Part shown: one piece after another, positions 1 through 10,602 of the stretch
Numbering within the stretch: the stretch's first letter is position 1
Layout of the letters: every line of letters begins with the position of its first letter
Origin: Diphasiastrum complanatum
Lineage: Eukaryota; Streptophyta; Lycopodiopsida; Lycopodiales; Lycopodiaceae
Assembly (NCBI GenBank): GCA_029204225.1
Contig: CM055092.1
Location: 19,583,222 to 19,647,221, forward strand
DNA: 64,000 bases
Direction of reading: 5' to 3'
The notes under the pieces: generated by a model
Database searches by the model: none
Told to the model about the DNA's origin: nothing
The model's input: the letters and a program-made list of their open reading frames with translations, nothing else
Position numbers and translations under genes: made by a program

Positions 1-1750
1 AACCAGCATAGCACAAAAAACAATCGAATCCGCAGACAAAGAAGAAGTTGTTCTGCAGATACTGCAAGCAAAACAACCATGAAATTCAAGACTGCCGGAT
101 ACTACAGGCAAATAACAACAACAAGGGGTAGTCGAATCAAGTGGAAAATGCAACTGCAGAAGCTCCATAGCCTATTCAAGAAGCGGATCATGATGCCTTC
201 ATGACCAGCCATCAAGGAGCATCCAGCGATAGTTCTTGGTTCCTGAATTTTGGGGCCACTCAACACATGACCAGCCTTATTGGATGTTTCGAGTCCTATA
301 CACCTTACAGTACCCAGAAATATGTTTACCTTGGCAACAATAGCACACAAGCTATTAAAGGTGAAGGTACTATAAGATTAAGCTTTGCAAATGATCAGTC
401 TAAGTTACTCTTTAAAGTCCTGTATGTACCAAATTTATCTACGAATCTGCTCTCTATAAGCAGAATCACAGATATAGGACATAGAGTAGAATTCGAATGT
501 CATCAATGCAAAGTAGTTGATAGGACAAGCAAGATCCTAGCACTCGAAAAGAGACATGGATGCTTGTATAAATTAAGTCATTGCTTTTCTGTCTCTAGTC
601 AGACGCTCAGTACTTCTATTCATGCAAATAAAAGTTTACTTTGGCATTATAGACTTGGTCATTTGAATCATGTTGTTGTACAACAAATGTCTAGACAATC
701 TATTGTTCTTGATCTTGACTATCCTCATGATAAAGTCGAGTTACATGTCTGTCAAGACTGTCTAGTTGGTAAACAGACTAGGAAACCATTCAAATCAAGC
801 CATCAACATATTGCTAGAGGATTGTTAGACATTGTACATTTAGACACTTGTGGCCCGATGAAAAATTCTTCGCTGAAGGATGCCAAGTATTTTATAACTT
901 TTATTGATGAATTTTTCAGAAGGATTGTGGTGTATTTTATAAAGAAGAAATCAGAAGCCTTCAACTGCTTTAGAATCTCCAAGGAGTGTGCAGAAAAGGA
1001 GACTGGACGAACGATCAAGACTCTAAGGTCAGACAATGGTGGAAAATATATCTCTATCGAGTTTCAGGAGTACTGCCAAAGCCAAGGCATTGAGCAGCAA
1101 TTCATCACTCCTTACAGTCCTCAGTCTAATGGCTTAGCCGAGAGGAAGAACCGTACCTTGGTTGAATCTGCCAAATGTATGCTAGCGCATGCATCGTTGC
1201 CCAAGAGATCTAGAACAGATGTTCGACCAAGGCCCTCTCTGGCAAGACACCCCACGAGGTGTGGACAGGCTCAAAGCCTTCTATGAAAAACCTAAGAGTG
1301 TTTGGGTGTGTTGCCTACCCGTAGATCCCAAAAGACACGAGGAAGAAATTGGACTTCCAAGGTCTCAAGACCATTCTAATTGGATATACTTCATCTGATA
1401 ATATATACAAGCTGTATGATCCTGATACCCAGCAAATCTTGTATAGCTGGGATACAGTCTTTATCGAGGATCTGTTCGTCGACATCAAAGGCAAGGATAT
1501 TGCTCTAAGAGAACCTTCATCACCTGCCATTGACACGACTGTCCAAGCTTCTGGCTCAGGCATGCCTATTGTCGACCCACTTCGTGACAGCAAATCAGAC
1601 GAAGATGTTGCTGCTACCTAGAAACAAGTTCCAGGAGTGGTTCATTAGTCGAATCCTCCCAGAAGATCAAGCCGAGTGCGCATACAGCCCACAAGGTATA
1701 CTCTCGAGTCTGCCTATCAGATCTACCAAAGATTTGATTTACACAAGAAA
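1..1750 (+). pseudogene. Ty1/copia fragment, family E copy 1 (gag end, protease, integrase)
   Basis: A broken copia polyprotein enters from the left edge. A zinc knuckle of the CX2CX4HX4C type lies at 54-95. The open stretch 201-1286 holds the retropepsin motif, but it reads NFGATQHM at residues 16-23, so the catalytic Asp of DSGA is replaced by Asn. A GAG-pre-integrase HHCC region follows (WHYRLGH from residue 148), then the integrase core with Asp215, Asp278 and Glu314, a correct DD35E spacing. Near 1200 the frame shifts; the integrase C-terminal part (VFGCVAY, LIGYTSS) continues in frame 2 from about 1241 to 1621 with a TAG at about 1322. RT and RNase H are absent. Related copies lie at 46.9-48.5, 54.6-56.0 and 60.0-62.7 kb. 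The dead protease, frameshift and truncation make this a relic. Confidence 0.9.
54..95 (+). other. Gag zinc-knuckle coding motif
   Basis: In the frame beginning TGC at 54 the sequence encodes Cys-X2-Cys-X4-His-X4-Cys, the nucleic-acid-binding knuckle of a retroelement nucleocapsid. It shows that the window opens inside a gag gene whose first part lies outside the window. The equivalent knuckle of copy 3 is at about 55.48 kb. Confidence 0.85.
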
Positions 1751-1972
1751 AAGCTCCAAAAAAACATCACAAATTGGCCTTCAAGGACAATTCTCCATAA
1801 AACCACAAAGAATCCAAAGAGTAATGGAACTTAGCAACATGCAAATTGAAACTGGGATAGTACACCCACTTGCACCCTTGCTATCCACCTTGGAAGAAAA
1901 TTCTTATGGATCCAATCCGAAATTTTGACGAAAGGTAGCCCTTCTCCATGTTCTCCAATCTTCATAAGCCTT

Positions 1973-2505
1973 GCTCTGATCCCACTATAAGGGAAGCTCC
2001 CTAAGATCCTACTTACAAGATAACACACAATGGAAAACACACTATGGATCAACCACCCAACCAAGTAGAAGCAACCAATCAACTCTAGAAGCTTCACCCC
2101 CAAGCCAAGGAATAAGAAGCATGAATGTAGAATAAAACCCTGGCAATGAATCAATGATCACAATTAGGAGTAGGACGAGTTTGGCCTCAATATATAGAGC
2201 CAAAAGCAACTTGGGCACATAGACATGCATATCCCTAAGTTTCCTATACATAGATTCACCTAGAATAGAGTCCTAAGCATGGACCACCTATTCATAGAAT
2301 TGCTTTTGATAACTCTACACATGCATACACTGTCTCATACCTTGTCTAAACTCCATTTAGTGTATCTTGGGCCTCACAAGGATATTAGTTACTTTTGGGT
2401 CACATCCAGTAGGACGTGGCATAACCAACAACTTAATTTACTGGAGTATCGTGTATCCAAGACTAGGAGTATACTGAATCCTACTTATTGGTCATGGACA
2501 TAACA
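1973..2505 (-). repeat. LTR with adjacent primer-binding site, minus strand
   Basis: On the minus strand a block starts TGTTATG at 2505, carries a TATA-like CTATATATTGAGG at about 2185-2200, and runs to about 1985. There it meets TGGGATCAGAGC (1973-1984), one mismatch from the initiator-Met-tRNA primer site TGGTATCAGAGC. This order (LTR of about 520 bp, then primer site) is the 5' end of a copia-type element reading leftwards. The expected CA at the LTR end is not clear. Downstream on the minus strand (1830-1970) I recognise no gag. The matching 3' LTR is not seen, so it is a 5' remnant. Confidence 0.5.
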
Positions 2506-3264
2506 ATTTAGGATTTAGGGCCAAGGACCAAGGGCTAAGAATGAAGGGCGAATGGCCAATGGTGAAGGACAAATGACCAAAGGCTAAGGGCCAAGGGAGA
2601 AGGGTTCAGGATTTAGGACCAAGGTTTAAGAATTTAAAATTTAGAGTTTAGGAGTTAAGGTTTAGGATTTAGGGCTAAGGGCTTAGGGCTTAGGATTTAG
2701 CGCTTAGGATTTACAACTAAGGGGCAAGGGTTTAGGGTTTAAGATTTAGGTCTTAGGGCTTAGGTTTAGGATTTAGAATTTAGGGATAAGGGATTAGGGT
2801 TTAGGGTCTAGGATATAGGGTCTAGGATATAGGGTCTAGGCTTAGGGCTTAGGGCTTAGGGTATAGGGTTTAGGGCTTAGGGCTTAGGGTTAACACTTTA
2901 GTGTTTAGGGTTTATGGTTAAGGACCAAGGGTTTAGGATCTAGGATTTATGATTTAAGGTTTAGTGTTTAGGATTAAGGACCAAGGGTTTATGGTTTGGA
3001 GTTAGGATGTAAATTTTAGGGCTTAGAGATTAGGGTTTATGGTTTAGGGCCTAGAATTTAGGGTTTAGGATCTAGGATTTAGGATTTAGGACTAAGGGTT
3101 AGGGTTTATGGTTAAGGGCCAAGGGTTTAGGGTTTAGGGTTTATGATTTACGATTTAGTGTTTAGGGTTAATGACCAAGGGTTTATAGTTTTGGGTTTAG
3201 GATGTAGATTCTAGGGCTTAGAGATTAGGGTTTAGAAATTAGGGTCTACGGTTTAGGGCCTAGG
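2506..3264. repeat. Degenerate telomere-like (TTTAGGG) array
   Basis: About 760 bp consist of head-to-tail heptamer-like units related to the plant telomere repeat TTTAGGG. Variants include CTTAGGG, TTTAGGA, TTTATGG, ATTAGGG and longer AAGGGCCAAGGG forms. Exact runs of two or three TTTAGGG occur (for example about 3126-3143), but most units differ by one or two bases. All units keep the G-rich strand on the + strand. The left part (2510-2640) is the most diverged. It abuts the LTR-type block starting at 3265. This is an old interstitial telomere-like tract or a derived satellite, not a chromosome end. Confidence 0.85.
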
Positions 3265-4268
3265 TGTTGGTGGATTCTAGAGAATTCTCAGATGTCGAGC
3301 CAAGCTGAAAACACAGAGTATCTTTCACCCATGACCGAGGAGGTCTCAAAAGGAGGAGAGCAGAAGAAGCTGAGAGTCGAGCATGAGAGTCGAGGATTAC
3401 TAGCTAGGGTGACAGTTTTTATTCATGTGAGCCTACATGGTGTATCCCATAGAAGGAACGACCATGTAGGAGCTAGTAATATTTCCTAGGCATTGTAAAT
3501 AATGTAGACCCCTTAAATAATTCATAGTGAGCCACCTTTTGATGGTGACCTGGAAGGGCTTTTTCCACTAGTAATTTTCAAATTAGTGAAATTGCCACTT
3601 GGGATCCACATGGGTAGCCTTCTTGCTTATTTAAGGGCCCCCCTCTCTTGTGAGGGAGCTTTCATATTGTATTGTCAATTGCTCTTGAGTGAATAAAGAA
3701 TATCTTCCATGAGTTCTTAATGATTGTAAAGCTCCTTGTTCATGGCAATCTTCTTGAGTGAAATGAGCATGTTCTAATTTTCTTTTGTGTTTGTGGATTA
3801 ATTAGATTTCTTGCTTACTCTCTTGCTTGTGGAATGTAAATGTGGATTAACTTTCTTGTTTCTTGATTTTGTGGTTTCAGCATGTAGGTAGATTATGGAG
3901 GCTGAGATTGTGGATCTGATTTGCATACTCTCTAACAATCTTGTCCTTGATTGTTCTTGGGCATTCCAAGCATCAAAAAATGGGTGTTTCTTGATCCTTG
4001 GGCTGCTAGAATGCTGTTAGGGTGCTAGTTTTCTTGTTTCTTATTTCTTACTGAGTGGCTAAATCTTGTCATTGCATTGTTCCCTGATTTTAGTAGATAG
4101 ATTGTAGATTTGCTCTCTGATTCAGAACGTTGATCTATACTGAGCTAGGACTGGTTGCATGGCTTGTAGATGCATGTAGTTGAGTAACGTATCCGTCTCT
4201 CTCCACTGACAAGCTGGGAATACACGTTGTAACTCGAGAAACACTTCTGCTTAGAAATTGTTCTAACA
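3265..4268 (+). repeat. LTR-like noncoding block
   Basis: The block begins TGTTGGTGG right after the telomere-like array and may end TTCTAACA at 4268. It has a TATA-like TTATTTAAGGG near 3627 and a polyadenylation-like GAATAAAG near 3700, in the order expected for LTR U3 and R. No coding is visible. The flanking 5-mers (CTAGG and ATAAG) do not match, so no target-site duplication supports these borders. It could be a solo LTR, possibly gypsy type. No primer site follows it. Confidence 0.35.
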
Positions 4269-4640
4269 ATAAGATTAAACCATAAAAAATTGTAACCAAT
4301 GGAAGTAAAAAGAAGAAGAACGTAAAAGAACCGTGTTCACAGATTCAGCTGGAATCTGTGAACATTTGGCACCATTTTCATAGCTCCACAAACACTTATC
4401 CAAGCCAAACCTTTCCGATCTGTGCTACCAAACCATCACTCTGAAGTCTCACACACACATCATTACCGAGATCGTCACTTTCGTCTTGACCGACGTCCAA
4501 CTCTGTTCTCGACTGAAGCTTCATGCTCCTTCTCTAGCCGAGCTCCACGACTCTTGTCTGGACCATATGAAACATGGTTTCATTCACCTATTAAAACAAC
4601 ACACTCACTCTCGACCAAACAACTGCGTGCAATATCTTGT
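4269..4640. other. Unassigned, no gene seen
   Basis: There is no coding signal and no recognised repeat. The text becomes CTCGAC/CTCAACCG-rich towards the minisatellite that follows. Confidence 0.4.
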
Positions 4641-4649
4641 CAAGTCCTG

Positions 4650-5215
4650 AGTTAAATCTCAACCGATGCTCATCGATCAGATCTCACCCGAGCCTCTCTC
4701 TTGAAATCTTAACTGGAGCCTCTTCTGAAATCTCGACAAGAGCCTCTTTTGAAAACTCAACTGGAGCCTCTCACTGAATCTCAATCGGAGCCTCTCGCTG
4801 AAATCTCAACCGAAGTCTTTTTCTAAAATCTCAACCGAAAGACTGTCAAATCTCGACCGGAGCTTTCCTGTCAAATCTCAACCGGAGCTTTCCTGTCGAA
4901 TCTCAATCAGAGCTTTCTCTCAGATCTCGACCGAAGCATCATGTCAGATCTCGACAGAAGCATCCTGTCAGATCTCGACCGGAGCTCTCTCTCAGATCTC
5001 GACCAAAGCATCCTATCAGATCTCTACCAAAGCCTCCTCTCAGATCTCGACCAAAGCTTCCTCTCAGATCTCGACCGGAGCTGTCTATCAGATCTCGACC
5101 GGAGCTATCTCTTAGATCTCAACCGGACGGTTCTATCAAATTTCAACCGAACCTTTCTATCAAATCTCAACCGAGGATTTCTATCAACTCTGAACCAAGA
5201 GTTTTGAGTTTCCAC
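4650..5215 (+). repeat. 24-bp minisatellite
   Basis: Tandem units of about 24 bp with core TCAGATCTCGACCGGAGC and variants (CAAATCTCAACCGAAG). They are irregular at 4650-4930 and regular at 4930-5200. Because 24 is a multiple of three and the unit lacks a stop in that frame, an 88-codon open frame with an eight-residue repeat (SDLDRSxL) appears at 4941-5207. I regard it as a by-product of the repeat. The same unit recurs at 9058-9265 on the other side of the gypsy element, so the minisatellite probably belongs to that element's LTRs or flanking UTRs. Confidence 0.85.
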
Positions 5216-5911
5216 CTGAACCAGGTCAACTTCTAGACAAAGTCAACTTTCTTCTTTGACTAGGTCTCAGTGTTTGCCAACTACCACAGTTCTTTCCAAC
5301 TTATTTACAAAAATCCTAACACCAAAAAAACCAAACAACTGTGCCATTTGGACACAACCACATTATTAGTCTCTGACTAATATAAAAAAAAAAAAAACAA
5401 ACACCAATCAAGTTACCAAAGAGTCCAAGAGGCCTATTTACCCAATCCTAAGGTACTCTAGAGTTGTTATGGATCGTCCTTACGATCCGAATTCCACAGA
5501 GGACTATCCACTAGACAGGCTCGATTTAATAGATATTCTAAGATGAAATCCCAAGTCCAAGAGCCATCCACCAACCCATTTGACAGATGGAAACCCATGC
5601 GTTTTGAAGCTCCATACGATCGACCACATTTTCATGCTGCAGAATCTTCACATGCACGAGCTCACTTAAATGGAGCTTTTGCAAATAATGTTTTGTGTAC
5701 TGAAAAACGTACTCCAAAGCTAGATTTACTCCATGTCTGCTAGTGACTCAACACAGATGATTCCCAAAGTTTTTGGGAAAACTTTGTGGAACCACCTTTC
5801 GATCTTCCATGAAAATTTAAATATTTTACTCTGGATGACGTTGTTATCCAATTACTGCAGCCACATCGGGAACCTACACCAAATTCCAACTCCTTTAAAG
5901 GACCCATTAAA
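5216..5911 (+). pseudogene. Leader and eroded gag/protease part of gypsy element 1
   Basis: Between the minisatellite and the recognisable pol there is an A-rich stretch (5385-5400) followed by short open pieces. One begins at ATG 5470 and stops after about 24 codons; others are 5543-5743 and 5733-5915. No zinc knuckle or protease DTG/DSG motif is visible. By position this should be the gag and protease portion of the gypsy element that starts clearly at 5912, but the match is by position only. Confidence 0.4.
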
Positions 5912-6906
5912 ATGATGTCGTTAAACCTTAATGATCCTGACAAGGAGACGGAACGAATAGTTCATGTTGGTGCACACCTTTTGGCTGAACAACTTTCTAA
6001 TCTTGAAATTTTACTTTGCGCATGGAACTATATAGAAATGAAAGAAATTCCACCTGAAGTCATGGTTCATACGATTTCTTTAGAAGACAATGCTAAGCCC
6101 ATTAGGGCTAAACCTTACAGAAAGTAAGTAAACCCATCTATCGCAAAAGAATCGATGAAGATATTAAGAAATTGTTGGATGTTGGCTTCATTTATGAAGT
6201 CCAACATACTGATTGGGTATCACCCATTCTGGTTGTACCCAAAAAAATTGGCAAACTTCGTATCTATATCGATCTCAAGAACTTTAATGCGGTTACAAAG
6301 AAAGACCATTTTCCCTTGTCTAAAATGACCCAGATCTTAGAGGAAATGGGAGGAGCTGAAGCTTTCAGCTTCTTGGATGGATTCAACGGTCATTTCCTTG
6401 TTCAAATAGCCCCTGAAGATAAACATAAAACGGCCTTTGCCACAGAGAACGGGGTTTATGCTTATAATGTCATGCCTTTTGGCTTATGCAACGCCCCTTC
6501 AACGTTTAAGAGGGTCATGCAACTGGCCTTCCAAGACCTGTTACATCGGATTGTCGAGATTTATCTTGACGATCTAGGTGTACATTCCTCCGCCACTACG
6601 CACCTTGATGCACTGGAAAAAATCTTCATTCGTTGCCGTAGATTTGAAATTTCTCTAAACCCTGATAAGTGTCAAATCTGGGTCACCCATGGGGTGGTAC
6701 TCAAACATATAATTTCAAAGGACGGTATTTCTACCGACCCTTCAAAAATCAAGGTAATAGCTGAAATGCCCTTACCTGCAACAATGAAGGAAATGTACGT
6801 CTTCCTCGGTCACACAAATTATTATCGCATCTTTATAATCAATTATGCTGGCAAGGCATGCCTCGTTTATTTAGTTGTGGTAGATCATCGTTGGACCGAA
6901 GAATGA
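5912..6906 (+). pseudogene. Ty3/gypsy element 1: RT N-terminal linker and reverse transcriptase
   Basis: The piece 5912-6127 carries the typical pre-RT linker (AKPIRAKPYRK). A one-base frameshift near 6128 leads into the RT, open from 6172 to 6906. Visible RT motifs are VVPKK, FLDGFNGHF (first catalytic Asp), MPFGLCNAPSTF and YLDD at residues 131-134 of that piece. All three catalytic Asp are present. Non-consensus changes are seen at IDLKNFN. RT would copy element RNA inside virus-like particles. The later pol layout (LPDA-like spacer after RNase H) resembles non-chromoviral Tat/Athila-type gypsy elements. A TGA at 6904-6906 breaks the frame before the RNase H. This is the only recognisable LTR-retroelement RT core in the window. 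Confidence 0.9.
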
Positions 6907-7455
6907 ATTAAAGCCTTTGAGGAGTTGAAAACAGCCCTTACCACGACACCCATAATCCGCTCGCCAGATTACATGAAAGAGTTCCATGTGCATACTGACG
7001 CAAGTAAGTATGCCATTGGAGGTCTTCTTGCACAACCGAGCGAGTATGGCAAGGCATCTGGTTCCTGCTGAAGTCAACTATAAAACCACTAAGCAAGAAG
7101 CATTAGCGATGGTCTATGCTATTCAACAACTAAGACATTATCTACTAGGCCAGACCTTTGTCTTCTACACTGACCATCAAGTCATCCTATAAGATGGGAT
7201 GCATAGCTCAATGGCTATTGATATTAGAGGAATTTAATTTCCGCGTAGTCGTTCGGAAAGGAACCCAACATTTCATGGCGGATCACCTTTCTCGACTACC
7301 TAATGCTGAAAAAGCAACTGCACCAGTCAACGATGATCTCCTTGATGCATGCCTTTTTCAGATTAATGCTACACCCTTCTGGGCTGAGGGAATCACTCAG
7401 TTCCTAACAACAGGCAAACTCAAAGAAGGCCTGAGTACAGTGGCAAAATTTTTTT
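6907..7455 (+). pseudogene. Ty3/gypsy element 1: RNase H region
   Basis: Continues the pol after the TGA at 6904-6906. RNase H signatures are HTDASKYAIGG near 6990, KQEALAM near 7095 and YTDHQ near 7168, giving the Asp-Glu-Asp set. The reading frame changes twice (about 7040 and 7190). The C-terminal part ends with ADHLSRL near 7280 and a DLLDACLF spacer typical of plant non-chromoviral gypsy pol. A run of T at 7449-7460 marks another frame change. RNase H would remove the RNA strand during cDNA synthesis. The breaks show it is not functional. Confidence 0.85.
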
Positions 7456-8671
7456 TTTTTGCCTAAAGCAGCACCCTTTCAGCTCATAGTAGGACAACTT
7501 TATAAACGGGACATTGACGGTATTATCCGACGATGTGCTTATGAATATAAGATATAGCCTATCATATCTAAGGCTCATGAGGGCATTGGCAATGGCTACT
7601 TCTCTGATGAAGCCACAGCTAAGATTATCCTTCGAGCAGGATTGTGGTGGCCATCTTTGTTTAAAGACACATTTGCTGTCATTAAAACGTGTGATGTCTG
7701 TCAACGAGCAAAGAAAAATACAAAAGCAAACTTCACACCATTGACTCCCATTATAGAAGACGAAGCCTTCCATAAGTGGGAAATTGACTTTTTTGGACCA
7801 ATCAGTCCAGCAGCAAAACATACCCAAGCACGTTACATCCTGATAGCCACAGATTACGCCACTAAGTGGGTTGAGGCTCGGGCAACAAAGGATGCCAACG
7901 CAAAAACTGTCACGCGTTTTCTTTACAAAAATATTATTACACAATTTGGCTATCCTATAGAGCTAGTAAGTGATTGCGGCACGTATTTTTTAAATACTGT
8001 CATTGATAATTTATTATGCCATTGCCTTGTCGTTCACCGAAAGAGTACACCCCGTACTATCCTAGGTGTAATGGCCAAGCCGAATCAACTAACAAGATGA
8101 TTTGTAAAATTTTGACAAATATAGTTGAAACCAATTGTTCTGATTGGGAAACAAAACTTTTTTCAGCTCTCTGGGCTTACCGCACCACCCCGAAGAAAGC
8201 CACTGGGTGGGTTACCTCTTTCCACTTAGTGTATGGTCAGGAGGCAGTAATGCCTGTAGAATTCTTAGTACCTTCGCTAAGAGTCATGGAAGTTTTTTTA
8301 CATATCTTTGTGAAAAAGCTACAATTGAGAAATAAGTCAAGACCAGGCTATTTACGTTAGCCCAGTTATGCGAGACAAGACTCATATCTTTACCACGCAC
8401 AACTGGTTAATAAATGACGCCAAAAGGCCTGGCATGACCGTCACTTATGCAATAAAGATCTACACTTAGGTGACCAGGTGCTTCTTGATACATCGAAGAA
8501 ATACCAAGGAAAATTGGAATTCCAAAGTTAGGGACCGCATGTTATTAATAAAATCTTTCCTAATGGTGCACTCCAGCTGCAAACACTTGACGGAATACTC
8601 CTCGACACTGTCGTCAATGGTGGTCGTCTACGGCGGTATTATGAAGAATTGTTTTTTGTTGATCCAATTTA
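7456..8671 (+). pseudogene. Ty3/gypsy element 1: integrase
   Basis: Integrase follows in several frames. The N-terminal zinc-binding region has a His (AHEGIG), but the second His of the usual GGH is replaced (GNGYF); the CDVCQ cysteines are present. The core shows WEIDFFGP (first Asp), LVSDCGTYF (second Asp) and, after a frameshift near 8045, CNGQAESTN (Glu). The C-terminal part near 8465-8670 keeps GDQVLLDTSKKYQGKL, GALQLQTLDG and GGRLRRYY, with an in-frame TAG. Integrase would insert cDNA into the genome. Frameshifts at about 7456, 8045 and 8360 disable this copy. Confidence 0.85.
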
Positions 8672-9057
8672 GCACTTTCCCTGATATATATTTTATATTT
8701 TTATTTTATATTTTTATTTTTTATTTTTTATTTTTGTTTTTTATTTTCTATTTCCTTGCTTGTTATTCTCTTTTTGCATGCCTATTTTCAACCTCGTTTC
8801 TTGTTTATAATTCATACCTGTACTTACTTACTTTCTATGCATTTTCTTTTTTCTATAAATATCCATTTGTCATTAATGTTCTAGATCAACAAATGATAGG
8901 CTACACCATATGAAAAAGATTCTGACACTTTTGGCCCATCTCATTTCTGTCTGTCTGATGTCTCAATATTCTCAATTACACATACACTCATTTATTGAGA
9001 TATTTCTTTTCCATAAGAACTTCTACTTTGAGCCAGTTCTTCACTTGCATCACACAG
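8672..9057. other. AT-rich 3' region of gypsy element 1
   Basis: After the integrase end the sequence is T-rich (TTTTATTTTT runs at 8690-8750) with no coding motif. A 147-codon open frame crossing it is hydrophobic only because of the T-rich composition. No clear polypurine tract is seen. Confidence 0.5.
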
Positions 9058-9265
9058 TTCCATACAGGACTCTTGTCAAATCTCAATCGAAGGACTTCTG
9101 TCAAATCTCAACCGAAGGACTCTTGTAAAATCTCAACCGAAGGACTTCTGTCAAATCTCAATCGAAGCACCCTGTCAGATCTCGACCGGAGCACCCTGTC
9201 AAATCTCGACTGGAGCACCCCATCAGATCTCAACCGAAGCACCCTGTCAGATCTCGACCTATACC
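9058..9265 (+). repeat. 24-bp minisatellite, second array
   Basis: About eight units of 24-25 bp (CTGTCAAATCTCAACCGAAG and variants) of the same family as at 4650-5215. The pair brackets gypsy element 1. Confidence 0.85.
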
Positions 9266-9606
9266 TCGCTCCACTCACATCTTCCAATCCCTTCTCAACC
9301 GATGCTTTCATCTTCCATCTCGACCGAAGCCTCTGTAGCCATCCAAAAAATTGTAGGCTTCCGATCCAGCTACTCGATCCATGATGCTTTAGTGATCCTT
9401 CCGCGTTACAGTGTTAAGTGCCTTCAGATTGACACAAATCATTCCACTGGACACGTAGTTGGGAGTTGACGACTGAGTGCATTTCGGAAGGCGACGCCGA
9501 TTTGGCTTTCAAATTGGAGGAAAAGCGGTGAGTGGCCTGGTAAGGAAAAAAGTTGGCCTCGACATACTGCTTTTAGCCTACGGCAGAAGTTTCAAGCAAT
9601 TTTGCG
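9266..9606. other. Unassigned leader of copia remnant
   Basis: No gene. The part 9400-9606 precedes the gag start directly and is probably the 5' leader of the copia remnant. No primer site or LTR end is recognised. Confidence 0.35.
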
Positions 9607-10124
9607 ATGGCAAAAATGGGAGAGTCCATTTTGAGTGAAAGTAGCAAATTGGACGGGATTTTCAACTATGCAGTGCGGAAATTCAAAATGAAAAACATAC
9701 TGATGAAGAAAGATGTGTGGGAAGTCGTCACAGGTGATGAGAGAAGGCCGCCAAATGAAGCGGATATCAAAGTGTTCGACAAAAAGATGAGGAAAGATTT
9801 GACTTTCATTAACTTGTCAGTGAAGGATCACATCATTACCCACATTTGTGATGTTGTTACACCCAGACAGGCATGGGATGTGCTAAAGGAGCAATTCGAG
9901 ACATCAAATCCGTCAAGAATTATGTTTTTGAAGTCAAAGCTAAAGAGTGCCCGAATGGAACAAGGAGAGCACATTCAGACGTACATGACCAGAATCAAAA
10001 CAATGAGGGAAGAACTGCATTCTATTGGTGAGCGCATACGTGATGTGGAGCTGGTGCACAATGCATTGTGCAGCATTGCGAACCCAATCAGATGTTTGTG
10101 AGCGGAATAGCATCAAGAGAAAGG
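9607..10124 (+). pseudogene. Copia gag (UBN2-type), family G
   Basis: The open frame from ATG 9607 to 10101 is a copia Gag N-terminal domain of the UBN2 type. It has the usual pattern of a Trp-containing start, DKKMRKDLTFINLSVKD, a PRQAWDVLKEQFE helix and SRIMFLKSKLKSARM, then the region preceding VHNALCSI. It would form virus-like particles. The frame stops at 10101, and within about 25 bp the sequence jumps to RNase H text. Protease, integrase and RT are therefore deleted between gag and RNase H. No zinc knuckle remains. Confidence 0.85.
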
Positions 10125-10545
10125 TAGATCCACTACAGGGTATGTATTCCAGTTTTGTGGTAGTTGCTTTTCCTGGTCTAGTAAGAAGCAAAGTACAATT
10201 GCTCTATCCACCATAGAAGCAGAATATAAGGCAATGTGTAGTGCAGCACATGAAGCTATATGGTTGAGACAAATCTTGGAAGAAGTCGGCATGAAGTAGA
10301 AAAATCCCATGACATTACATAGCGACAGTCAGAGTGGCATTCAGCTAGCAAAGAATTTAGTGTTCCATGTGAGAACTAAACACATTGAGATTCAGTATCA
10401 CTTTATACGTGAGAAGCTGCTGAGTCATGAAATTCATGTTGTTCATTGTAGTACAGAAGAATAACTAGCTGATATTTTCACTAAGCCACTTGTTGGAGAA
10501 AAGTTTGATAAGTTTATATCAAAGCTTTCGGTACTTAAAGTTTGT
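10125..10545 (+). pseudogene. Copia RNase H C-terminal part, family G
   Basis: Starts STTGYVFQFCG, continues SWSSKKQST and STIEAEYKAM (catalytic Glu), then LHSDSQSGIQLAKN (catalytic Asp), RTKHIEIQYHFIREKL and ADIFTKPL, the standard end of a copia polyprotein. Two nonsense codons interrupt it (about 10297 and 10462). It lies directly against the gag piece, so about 3 kb of normal copia coding is missing. The frame ends near 10545, and a purine-rich tract (AAGGGAGAGAG) follows at 10594-10604. Confidence 0.85.
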
Positions 10546-10602
10546 TGACTTTAAAGCTATGTATATGACTGTATAAAAAGTAGACTCTACTTTAAGGGAG
10601 AG

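Larger units (their letters stand above)
5216..9057 (+). mobile_element. Ty3/gypsy element 1 (non-chromovirus, degenerate)
   Basis: The order RT, RNase H, integrase on one strand identifies a Ty3/gypsy element. It is flanked on both sides by the same 24-bp minisatellite (4650-5215 and 9058-9265), which suggests that the minisatellite lies in or next to its LTRs. I cannot place exact LTR ends and see no target-site duplication. At least five frame changes and two nonsense codons mark it as old. Confidence 0.75.

Noticed and set aside
1831-2154. 107-codon minus-strand gene
   Set aside because: It overlaps a primer site and LTR end and has no family motif.
2506-3264. True telomere end
   Set aside because: Units are too degenerate, and unique-type sequence and transposons continue on both sides.
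3265-4268. Solo LTR with TSD
   Set aside because: Candidate flanking 5-mers do not match, so only an LTR-like block is claimed.
4941-5207. 88-codon repetitive protein (SDLDRS units)
   Set aside because: It follows from a 24-bp tandem unit without stops in that frame; kept as a minisatellite, not a gene.
7420-7944. 174-codon minus-strand gene
   Set aside because: It lies opposite the integrase coding strand of gypsy 1 and has no own motif.
8470-8913. 147-codon hydrophobic membrane protein
   Set aside because: The first part is integrase C-terminus in the wrong frame; the hydrophobic part is a T-rich tract.
9058-9265. CRISPR-like array
   Set aside because: Tandem units have no spacers and the DNA is eukaryotic.
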